Notes under the pieces: model-generated
What the model saw: the letters and a program-made list of their open reading frames with translations, nothing else
Told to the model about the DNA's origin: nothing
Databases searched by the model: none
Shown here: positions 34,465 to 47,096 of the stretch, piece after piece
Layout: every line of letters begins with the position of its first letter
Position numbering within the stretch: position 1 is the stretch's first letter
Program-made: the position numbers and the translations under genes
Source of the DNA: Arbacia lixula
Lineage: Eukaryota; Echinodermata; Echinoidea; Arbacioida; Arbaciidae
Reading direction: 5' to 3'
Assembly (NCBI GenBank): GCA_963669155.1
Contig: OZ022597.1
Location: forward strand, 14,527,965-14,591,964
DNA: 64,000 nucleotides

Positions 34465-37400
34465 ATGGATAAAAGTCCCACTCACCTGCTAGCCCCAAAC
34501 CTGCTCTATCAGAACTTCAAGGCCAGCAGTGACCCGGGCCCACTCCAGAATAGTGTGGATGGAGGGGAAGCTGGCAGACAGAGGGTCAACGACCTGGAGA
34601 AAGGTGACAGCGGGGGACTGGGGCATGGTGGCAGCGACAAGATAGAGAGGTCAGTGTCCTACAGAGACCTGGGGCTGGGGGGTGTTTCACCAACCTGTTC
34701 TTTAAGCTAAGAACAAATTTACACATGACTGGTCACCCTTTTTTGTGCTAAATGAGATACCACACTTTGTTCCTATTGAACATAATGGGAGTAAATTTCT
34801 AACAATCCTAATCAAATTTGACAAATCATAAAATTTGTATTCAGACAATTATCAACAACAAAAAAAGGGTTACAGGTACCAGTCCTGCGTAAAGTCGTTC
34901 TTAGCTTAATAACGGCTTGGTGAAACACCCCTTGGACCCCATTGCTTAACCCATTCGGAACCAAGTATTACAAATATGTGGTTTGGGGATGTCACTTTTG
35001 ATATCAACTGTTAAAAATAAAAGATGCATCACATAAAAGAGCATAAATTTCTGCAGAAGATGAATCCATTTTTTGTAATGATTTTTCAAAGCAAAATAAG
35101 GGGCAAATGGGCACTAAATCTTCAAATTAGCAACTCGCTGAAAAGGTTGAAATCCTTCTTGTTCTTTAAATTGGCATGATTTTTGCTCCAACTTCAATGA
35201 TTGTGACATTTTATGAATTTATGATGGAATTTACATTACATTTCTTCATAAAAATTCATTTGAAAAAATAATGTAAATACCAATTTAAAAGCCAAATACT
35301 GGTTGTGATCAGTTTTTGCTCTAAAAAGGCTTTAGTCCTGAATGACTGAAAAGTTAAAACTTACCATCAATGGTAACTAACAAGGTAACATTGAGCGTTG
35401 ATGAACAAAGAGCAGTTTTGAAACATCAATATATTTTAGACACTCACTGTTTTGTTAACTTAATAAACAGACAAATTTGCATTATAAAATAGGCATGAGT
35501 TATACAGAATCAGGTACCGGTACATGTATATGAGAGTTCATGAACAAAAAGCGGTTTTAAAACATCAAGTTATGTTCGACATTCACTGTCTGTCTCCAAT
35601 CTTGGAGAATTGTGGGCTGCGCACAGCCTACGATATGCACCTTCCCATCCGTTGTCAAACAGCAATAAGGAATTGATCACAACTTTACTTGCACCCGATA
35701 TCAATCGCAATTCTGTAAATTAGAGATAGGGTTTAGATAGAGGTTTGCGATCGAATCAGATGAATCACAACTCTCTGAATAACGAGGCCTGAAGTAGCAA
35801 AAACTGTTCTCTGGTGCTTACAGTGACCTGGACAGTGAACTGGACGAGCTGACCATCAGAACCGACCCACCTGACCTTCTGCCTGAACAAAGGTCACGCC
35901 TCGATAGTCTTGCTTCAAGGAACTGTTCCGTGGCTGAAGCGCAGGCACATGCGTTTGCCAAGCTCCAGGAAGAACTCATGAAAGCAAAGGAGGTGAGATA
36001 CAATTACTACCTCGTAGTCACAGTCTTTTCATTTCATTTCACATATATTCCGCTTACAACATAACTTCTAATATTAAAATATTATAAACATAGCCAGAAT
36101 GAGGACGGAATAGTCATAATTTACTTTATTTACTGACAGCGCTTTGCATCTGCACTTGCTGCCTGGCTAGAGAGATGCCTCCAAACAACAAGGTCCTTAT
36201 CTACTGTCTCAGCCTCCTCTACAGACCACCCAAAGTCAAGTCTGGCAATGTCTTTTAACCTCTTTCTATGATGTTTTTTTTTCCATGAAATCTTGAAAAT
36301 AAGGTCCCATAACATTGACCTGATGTGAGGCAGGTGAGCTTTTAAACTTGAGCATAACTTTGTAATACTAGAAATATACCGTACACCATGTGAGAAAGGG
36401 ATTGATTGGATTCTTTCTGGAAGTTGTGGTAGCACTAAAACGGACTGTTGGTATCTGTCCTATGAAGGACTGATAGGGGGGTACACTACAGCTCAAAGGA
36501 ATTGGTATAGGGAAAGGGAAAGGGAAGAAAGGGAAGGACCCGCAGGTGAAAGCATCATGTTTCATGCTGAACTGGACAAAATATACCGCGTTTTAAAACT
36601 GCGGCTCCTTCCCTTTCTTCCCTTTCCCTTTCCCTATGCCAATTCCTTTGAGCTGTAGTGTAGTCCTGAAAAGGACTGTTTGTTTTATTCTTTCTGAGTG
36701 AGTCCTGAGAACTATGTTTGCTATGCCAACTTCACAATGTGCTGGTAGAATCACATATATGTTGTTTGTTGTTATGTTTGTTGGTTTGTTCGTCTGTCAA
36801 TCAGTTTTTCTGTCCTTGTGTTTTCCTGCAAGCATGTACCAACCACTTATACACTATAGAAGGCCCGTTTCCAACCAACCAAACTTGGATCAAGTCTATG
36901 CATTACTCAAATGAGAATTTGTGCTCATGTGGAGGTCAAAAGATCAAAGGTGGAAGGTCAAGTATAAAGTTAAATTTTATTTGGAGACTAAACAAAACAG
37001 ATATCAAAGAAATTCAACAATAATACACAAACCTATGAAGTGATCCTCATTGCAAATAAAGGTTAAATCATGATTACCTAGAAGAAAGCAGAATGTAGAG
37101 AATGTTCTTTAGAGGTAGGTTTTAGTTTCAGAAAAAGCTTAAAATTATTAACTTTCTAACGCATTGTTTTATGGATAATGACAAGTCATAAGCACTGATC
37201 CATAATAAAATGTGCTTAGTTTTGTACAAGTTTGAAATGATAATTTTTGAAAACGTATCCTACAGCTGCAAGAATGATCAGACATGAAGCAAAATGTAGT
37301 TCCCCTTTTCAAAGAATATAGCCCGGGATATTCATGTCTTAAATCCATCCAAAGACAGCAGACATCTTATTTTGATTGTGTCTTTGAAATCCACATTGTC

Positions 37401-40400
37401 AAGAGAATTTCATCCTCATTTCTACTCAATATCACCACTTGCTGCAAAATTAATTCAAGATTATTTGGCAGTATTGCCAGGTTTTATTACATCCACGACC
37501 CTACAATGATGTGCAAAATATGGAAAAAACATAACCCTTATAAAAACAACCAACTGCTCTCTACAGCACATTATTCTAATATTAAGATTTACTACCATAC
37601 TTCCCCATGGTCCTTGAATTCGAATGTAATTTTACTTGTATGCTATAACTTCTTGAATGAGGAAGTACTGGCAGTTTATTGCACATGTATCTGTGACTGT
37701 GAGTGCATGCACGTGTACATGCAATAGGGGAATTCCCTTGGTGTGTTAAAAGGAAAGTCTACCCTGAAGTTCAGTTGGTTAAAGCAGAAACATGAAAGAA
37801 ACCTAAATTAGTTCATGTTTTACAGAAATCTGTCAAACGATTAAGAAAGTTTCAATTTTTTTGTTTAAAGTTTTGATTTTGTGACATGCCGTGTGAGATG
37901 CTCTCCCATTTGTGGCGTACTATTTTTTAAAAATATTTTTCTTAAAAGAATGTATACTATGTTTCCTTACACATGCTTTCACACACATACCTCTATGAAA
38001 CAGATTTATTCCTTCATCAAACACCAGAAAAAGTTTATGGAGAAAATAGTACACCATTTATGGGAGAGTATCTTGCATGTGGCGTCACAAAATTAAAACT
38101 TTAAAACATATTACATTCTTCTCCTTTGACAGATTTTATTCACATCTTCACTAATATGTTTCGTTCATGGACTTTCCCTATGAAGTAGAAAGTAGGGTAA
38201 TACCCTGGGAAGCCCATAATCCTATCCAAGAAAACAGATTATGCTTTTGGTATTTTTGTGCCCTTATTCTCGAGCATTCTTTACTTTCTTTCTTTCGTTT
38301 ACACTCAAATGCACATTTTCCCTGTCCAAAGGATATTTCCTAGATGCTAATTCCCTGAAGCCCACAGGGTTACAGTTTAGTGGTTTTGTGCATTTATCAT
38401 CTAATATTCTTTTTTTTTTCTTCTGGTTACTGTATGCACTGCAATGCACATAAATTCTCTATAAAAAGGAAAGTCCATAGATGCTTATCTGTGAAGTCTA
38501 CATCAATGTGGCTGAACCAATTATTGAAACGATATTGATGACTCTGAATGTCTCAAACTGGAAAGTATTCTTAATCTAAAAATGCATGAACGGGACAAAT
38601 TCACAGGATTTAAACTTACAGCGTAACAAATGATTACCAGTTTTAGTGGAATGGACAGTTTTCAATGTGGTCGACTTAAAACAGCAGTGTGGGAAGTTAT
38701 TTCCTCTTAATTAATGGGAAAGTACTAGTATTTTATGTGCGTGGAATATGAAGTACCGGTTCTTCCTGTTTTGTAGTATGGTAGGGTTTGTGTTTGCCTT
38801 CTATTAAAGGGAACGTGCCCCCTGAAGTTGGTTTTATGAAAGCAGAAACATGAACGAAACATTAGTGAAGATTTGAAGAAAATCCATCAAAGCCGAAAGG
38901 ATAACAAAGATAAGATTTTCTTCAGTTTTTATTTTGTGACATCATGTGTGAGATGCTCTCCTATAATGTTGGGTACTAATTATTTTGAAAATGTCCATTG
39001 AATATGCTTTATTTTCACCTGTGCATTTGATATCATTAGACTTATGTGTTCAAACTGCATGGAATCATACAACACACAACATAATGGGAGAGCACCTTGC
39101 TTGTGACATTACAAAATGAAACAATTCTAAAAGATCATACACTTTCTAATACTTTGACAGATTTACATTAAATCTTCCCTGATAGGTTTCTTTCATGTTT
39201 CTGCTTTTAATTTTAAAACCAACTGAAGTGCAGGGTAGATTTTTCCTTTAACCATGCTCTGTTGGTCACCATGTACAGTTACATGTAAGTCAGTGATGAT
39301 AGTAATCGCCTTTTGTATGCGTCAAACAACACACTTCCTTTTATGTTACCATGGTGTATGAAGAGGAAATGCGCCACTTTAGAATCAATTACTGTATACT
39401 CACAGTGATTATGACAGGAAGTGGCTTTAGAAGAGCTTTTCCTGTTAATTTGATGTGGTAATGACCTTAGCATTCATTGTTAGCCTCTTGACACACATGG
39501 GTTGAATATAGTAATGGCTCTTCATACACCACTAGTCTTAACTTATTCAGGACAAAGGCTTTTTTTAGAGCAAAACTGATCACTCTTTGGCTTTTAGATT
39601 GTCAACACTATTTTTTTCAAGTAAAATTTTTATAAAGAAATGAATTAATGAAACGTTAAACTCATTCAAGTTAGAGCAAAAATCATCTCAATTTGAAGAG
39701 CAAAAGAGGGATTTAAACCTTTTCAGGGAGTTGCCAATTTGAAGATTTAGTGCCCATTTTCCCCTTATTTTGCTTTGAAAAATCATTATGCAGGTAAAAT
39801 GCCCACAATAGAGTTCAAAAGTTGTGTCCACATATGAGCATGTTGTCAAAACAATTTGCTCTTAACAAACTCACTCCAGTAAGAGGTTTACCGGTCCGAT
39901 ATGTTGCCTGTTGGGCTAGTGTCCGGCATTCCCAATTACAGTCCCCGTTGTGATCACCGCTACTTGCTCTATCCGCATTGTTTAGAACCAGTTGTCTTGA
40001 CAATAATGCTCAAATGACGTCACACTTCTGTACTTTATGGATTCATCTTGTGCAGAAATGATACTCTTTCATGTGATGCATCTTTTATTATTTTACATTT
40101 GATATCACTAGTTACAGCCCCAAACATAAATATTTGTGATATTTGGTCCTGAATGGGTTTACTCTGTATGTACATGTCATTTGTGTCTTTTGTGACAAGT
40201 AATACACATGCACAAATCCCATAGAGCAGCTCAGTTTATCTGAGGGGTGTTTCACCAAGCTGTTCGTAAGTTACGAACGACTTTACGAACGACTGGTGAT
40301 CCCTTCCTGTGCTAAATCAGATTATCAATGAATAAAGTGTAGTATCGCATTTAGCACAAGAATGGATCACCAGTCAATCGTAAAGTCGTTCGTAGCTTAC

Positions 40401-43400
40401 AAACAGCTTGATGACCCCCCCCCCCCCCCCCCCTGGCACACAAAGGGTTATAGAGTACTGAAGTGGTGTGTCATCATATCTTTATTCAGTATGAATTTAT
40501 AAGAAGAGATAATGAAGATGTTTACAATACGGAACACTATACAGGTGACAGTCTTTTGTTTATGGTTAAGATTACATTTCTAATCATGGCGGCTTGCCCT
40601 TGCAATAAACTTGTCTGTAGTGGTCCCGGAAAGTACACATTGCAATGTGAGTTTGAACTTTGAACAGCAATAAATGCTTGAACCCTGGTAAAGGGCTGAG
40701 AAATGAGCAACTTATTGCTCAGCATATAGACAAGATCAGTGCAATCTCGTTTGAGTACATGTGTACACATGTACTCGCTATGCTATTCAGATACTTATTA
40801 TTGCTCATACTGTATTGTTGCTATAATTCATATTTAAGAAATGACCTTTACTACACATTGATACTTGTTATTGCTCATACTGTATTTGTTGCTATAATTC
40901 ATATTTAAAGGGAAAGTTCACCCTGAAATTATTTTGGCTTCAATAAAAAGAGACAAATGAAAGAAACATATGAGTGAAGGTTTGACGAAAATCGGTCAAA
41001 GGAAAAGAGAGTTATTTGATTTTAAAGTTTTGATTTTGTGACGTCACGTGCGAGGTGCTCTCCCATATGTTGTGTACAAAATAAGTCGATAAATTGCTTT
41101 TTTCTGTTTTTGACAACGGAATGATTTTTTTTTCGTACAGGTATGTGTGTAAAAACGTATTTCTGATAATGTATCAAACGCACAAGTAAAAGGATGCATA
41201 TCTTTGTGAGAAAATGTCCATTTTCGAAAAAAATTGTACACAACATATGGGAGAGCACCTCGCATGTGACGTCACAAAATAAAAATTTTAGAATCAAATA
41301 ACTTTCTTTTCCTTTGACCGATTTTCGTCAAACCTTGACTCATATGTTTCTTTCATTTGTCTCTTTTTATTGAAACCAAAATAATTTCAGGGTGAACTTC
41401 CCCTTTAAGAAATTACCTTTACTACACATTGATACTTATTATTGCTCATACTGTATTTGTTGCTATAATTCATATTTAAGAAATGACCTTTACTACACAT
41501 TGTTACTGCACTTTTGGCACCTAGAAGTACAAGAAAAAGTTGGTGCTTGAAAGCGAGCACAGCTGCCCCCCCCCCCCCCCCCCCCCACTGTAGCATAATC
41601 CATAAAAAAAACAAGCACCAAATTAGACCCCCCAAAATCTAGACAATTCTAGGGAAATATACCCTGAAGTTTAGTTGATTTTAAGAAAAGTAGTTTGAAC
41701 TAGAAACAAATGAGTCATGGTCTGACAAAAATCTGTTAAAGGATTTACAGAGAAATTAATTTAAGATTTCTTATTTTTGTGATGTCACTTGTTAGCTAGC
41801 TACTATGTTATTTAAGTTGTGTACTGATATTTTATTGAAAAATTACATTGTCTCAAAATAAAATTTTGCATTTGATATTATTAGACACATGTTTTACACA
41901 AACATATCTCTACATTCCTTCATAAGAAATCAGAAAAAGGGCAATTCATGGAATCATACGTACAATAGATGGGGGGGGGGGGGGGGGGCTCGCAAGTAAT
42001 CTCACAAATAAAAGCCCTTTGACAGCTTTTTATCAAACCTTCACTTATATGTTGTATTAGTCTTTCTGCTATAAACAAAACCAAATTAGCTTCAGGATGG
42101 ACTTTCCCTTTAAACAGGGATTCAGTTGAAACCTCACCTAACACTCTACAGTACTGTATATGTGCCATTTGCATTTTTTTTTTAGCAAGCAAGGCAAACA
42201 CACTTATTGTACGGTTACAATTTGTCAGGGACTCAGAGAGCTAAAATTCAATTCAATTCTCTATTCATTTAACAAACAAGAAGAAACAATTTTCATGAAC
42301 AATGAATACAAGGCATCACCAGAAAGCCGATGGCTTGTGAGGTGTGATAACCTTTAACATGTGGTTCAAAACACATAAGTATAAAGTCCATTATGTAAAT
42401 GACATACAGTAAGATGTAACCCAGTACACAAATTACATACAAATACATACTTTAAAAAAATACATCAAAGAAAGACTTATACAAGCAAATACAAACGAGG
42501 CAAAAAAACAAAAAACAAAGACAAAACAAAAACAAACGAATGTTTAATAGCTAAGACAATAATCAACAGAGTAAACAGTCTGTAATATAACGAAGTATGA
42601 CATGTCTGGAACTCCTTTAGCCTGATTGTTCTTTATCGAGCCGGCATATTTGCGGGCTAGCTTTTGTCCACTCAGATACTGAGCAGTGCGACTCCTGCTT
42701 GATCTGCTGTCAGCAGGCTATGAATAAATGTCAAATTAATTTTAACCCGTTCTGCACTGAGCCTGCATATATGCGGGGTGGCTTTTTTTCTGCTCAGATA
42801 CTAAAGTAGCATTACTCCCATAAATCTGCTGTGTGACAATAGACAACAGGCTATGAATAAACTTCAGATGCAACTGTGCAATCCAATAAATGATACAATT
42901 CAGCCTCAACTCTTTGGTTACTACAGGTCCATGACAAATTTTGACATTCAAACTGGACCATGGCTCACAAAGCCAGAAAAATTTAACAGTAAGCCACGGA
43001 TTAAGCCATACCCTTTGGTTACTGCAGTTCCATGGCAAATGTTGACATTCTAACTGGACAAGGGTTCTCAAAGCCAGAAAATCTAACAGTAAGCAACGGA
43101 TTAAGCCATACCCTTTGGTTACTGCAGATTCATTGCAAATGTTGACATTCTTTTTGGACAAGAGTTCTCAAAGCCAGAAAATCTAACAGTAAGCAACAGG
43201 ATGAGCCATACCCCTTTGGTTACTACAGTTCCATGGCAAATGTTGACATTCTTTTTGGACCAGGGTTCACAAAGCCAGAAAAATTTAACAGTAAGCAATG
43301 GATTAAGCCATACCCTTTGGTTACTACAGTTCCATGGCAAATGTTGACATTCTTTTTGGACCACGGCTCACAAAGCCAGAAAAATATAACAGTAAGCAAT

Positions 43401-46400
43401 GGATTAAGCCATACCCTAGGTACTGCAGTTCCATGGCAAATGTTGACATTCTTATTGGATAATTGGACCACGGCTCACAAAGCCAGAAAAATTGAACAGT
43501 AAGCAACGGATTAAGCCATACCCTAGGTTACTGCAGTTCCATGGCAAATGTTGACATTCTTTTTGTACTAGGGCTCACAAAGCCAGAAAAATATAACAGT
43601 AAGCAACAGGTTAAGCCATACCCCTTTGGTTACTACAGTTCCATGGCAAATGTTGACATTCTTTTTGGACCAGGGTTCACAAAGCCAGAAAAATTTAACA
43701 GTAAGCCACGGATTAAGCCATACCCCTTTGGTTACTGCAGTTTCATGGCAAATTTTGATATATCCTTGCTGAATGCATGATGCCCTGTAACAAGCTCTCT
43801 TCTCTCCTTTCCTTCCTTCTTTCCTTCTTTCCTTCCATCAGAAATTACAGCTGAAGGATGAGGAGGTGGAGCAGCTCTCCCGAGTGAGAGAAGAAGTGGA
43901 CAGAGAGATAACAGAGCTCACCGCTAGTTTATTTGAGGTAAGTGCAATCTGGGCCCCGTTGCATAAAACTTACCATTGATGGTAACTGCCATGGCAAATT
44001 CCTCGACACCCAATCAAATTCAAGGTTTCCATAGGAGTTGCCATTGGTAGCAAAGTTACCATCAATGGTAAGTTTTGTGCAACAGGGCCCAGGAGCATAG
44101 GTTTTCAATTACTATAACCTACCAGCAGTGGTAAGTACCATGGTAACAGCCAGTGAGTTATCATTATTGCACCTATTGCCATGGTAGTTAGTCACTAGCT
44201 ACCATAAATGGTAAGTTACAATAACTTAAAGCCTGTATGCAACATGGACCAGGAGATCTATTTCTCGGCCCATCTTACTAGCCATCAGAAGGGGGAAAAT
44301 AGAGAGAAAAAATGAATTTCTTTGGCCACATACCGGTAATTAGGAAAGATGGTGGAATGGAGAGGCAGATATTTCAAGGAGCAATTGTAGGTAAACATGG
44401 AAGAGGCTGTTCACCAGTGTCTTGAACGGATAACATGAAGAGACTATCAAGAGGAGGGATGATAGGTGTAACCCACTTGACTGAAAACAGAGTTGAATAA
44501 TATGCTTTCATTAAGGCCACAGCAGAGCTCTGTAGTGCCACCTGAACATGATGATGATTGATGATCTTACTTGCCTTGTTTGTATTGTGAATGGTCCACA
44601 AATCAGCCCCTCCCCCTCAAATGGGCCCACGCATATTATTGCTCTGTGCACATTCTTTAAGGTTGTATGTGTAATTTGTTGAATATTTTTTAATTTTGAT
44701 AAAATTATGACATTAACATTTCTGCATTATATTAAACAGGAAAATAATAAATTGGAAAACAAGGCTATAGAGATCCTTCTCCCATTGCCATTTGGTAATT
44801 CCCCTTTTGATTAGCGTCAGCCTTCTTCCTGATATTTGTCTTAGTGTGGGGAATTTTCCTCAGGATTAGTTCATCATTGATTCTTTTGCCAATAATGGGC
44901 CCTTTTGCATAAAATTACTATTGATGCTAACTTTGCTATCAATGGCAACTGCTATGGAAACCTTGAGTTTGATTGGCTGTTGAACGATGTTACCATGGTA
45001 GTTACCATTGATTCCAGATTTACCATGTTAAATTTTATGCAATGGGCCCCTGGTTTGATCTAGTCTTTGCATGCTGTAGACCTTGTGACTTCTCTTTACT
45101 TGCTTGTGTCATGTGACCTTTATCTGTGAAAAGATGGAATTTTGAGATGGGGGTGAATGGGAGATCGGGGAGAGTGACTAAATGGAGGATGTACACGGAG
45201 CTGCCAAGTCTCCCTGATTTCGCAGGAGGCTCCCTCAAAGTGGGCCAATACTACTGCATTGGACTCCATCACGTCACCCAAAGTCCCTGATTATTGTCAT
45301 TGGGTTGTACATATGCATTTAATACACACCCCCCTGATTTCTGATGAAATTTTCCAAAATCTTCCTGATTGTTGATTTTCAATGTTGGTAGCTCTGATGT
45401 ACATGTAATGTGGATTCTCTACCTCTATTGATTTATGAAAGGTTTGTTGTTCTAATACTATTTTAAAAATGGTAAAAACTTTTGGTAAAACCTTGTGGAT
45501 GAATTCTTTCAGGACAATGGACCCACTTAAGGGATGCAGAAAGGAAGAGAAAGAGTGAAAAGAGGAGAGATGATTTTTATATTTTTATAACACAACTATT
45601 TTTAGCTTTAGTTTTTGGTGTTTTAATCTGTAAATAAATGGGATGAAGTGGAAGTAGGAGAAGACGATGTGAAATGGTTACAAAGTAGTTATAACAGAGA
45701 AGAAAAGAGAAGAGAGAAATGAAAAGCGGAGAAGTTAATGTTAGTTTTGCAACTATATGTAACTATAGGTTTCTTTCAATATCTGAAAGATAGTGTATTA
45801 GTCTCAAGGTTTGCTATGGAGGATAAACCCATGTAGTTTTCTACCTCTATAAGCGAGTTCATAGTTGCAATGTGCGCATGAGCAGATTATTACTGGTACG
45901 AATGACCTCGGGCCAATTGTAAAACTCACAGAGTAAAATGGAAATTCCATAGATAGTGGGCCACGTTTATACCCATTATAATGCAAATATAACAACAGTG
46001 ATTCAGCTCTGAGAAGGTAGTGAAAGAACGTTCCACCATGTGCACCTGCTTCTATTGTTGGTATGGGCACGCTGTCAAATAACACACCTATACAGCTTCA
46101 TGATCAAATCCTTCGTCATTCTTGATTCAGTGGAGTGTCCGACCATGATGTAACTATGAACTAGCTAGTTAATAGTTGGTTGTTATTTGTTTTTTTCTTC
46201 ACCCCAGGAAGCACATGCCATGGTTCGTGAAGCCAATGTTAACAGAGCTGCGGCACAAAGGAAACTCAGAGAAGCAAATGGCAAAGTGAGCAAGGATTCG
46301 CTCCTATGTCATATCATATACTCTAGGTCAAAGGTCACATTCATTAGTAAACCAATGATCACTCTTGATGAAGTTAAACATTTTGAGGCAAAATGTCCTA

Positions 46401-47065
46401 GGTCATTTGAATATATCCTTCAATGGTTTAATGACCTTTGAACTAGAATATTAAATCAAAGCATATGAAGCATATATAAAAATGGGAACTCTTGCTTGAC
46501 TGCGGGCTAAAAGCTTTGTTTTTCAATATTTTGAGTCATTATGATTTAACATTTACACTTAGACAATTAAAGCCCTCACAAAGGCTTAGAATACATCTTT
46601 GTAACAATATTTAATACTTACATTGATTTTCTAATTCTTTCTTCATGTTCTTGTATTTATGGTTGTTTTGAAATTATTGTGCTTTGGGACTGATGAGAAG
46701 ATTATGATTTGTCTAATAATATCAATTGAAGTAATGATTATAATACTAATACTAATACTGCTAATACTAATACTTCTAATACTTCATGTACTACTAATGA
46801 TATAAATCAGCTTGTTGTAGGGTGTTATTCTTCTGTAACATTCCTGATTGGTTGATTGTTTGTGCTAGATTGATGCCCTCCAGGCTGAGATTGGAGCGTT
46901 GAAGATGCTGGTCATTACCTCAACTCCCAGCATGCCTCTGCCACAAACAGCCGCACCGGCCAAGAAGATTTCAATACTCAAGAAGTCTAAGAGCAGTGTC
47001 AAGCTGAGCTTCCAGGGACATCACAGGTTAGGAGGGGGAGGGAGGAGGGGGGGGGGGGGGGGTTA

Positions 47066-47096
<31 letters not shown>

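Noticed and set aside
37284-37727. 147-residue frame in Rabin8 intron 2
   Set aside because: No domain, AT-rich, no splice context; probably chance.
42742-43506. Repeated short frames (LLLTVKFFWLCEPW type) on the minus strand suggesting a repeat protein
   Set aside because: They are the 101-bp minisatellite; the frame is broken between units and the sequence derives from a MITE.
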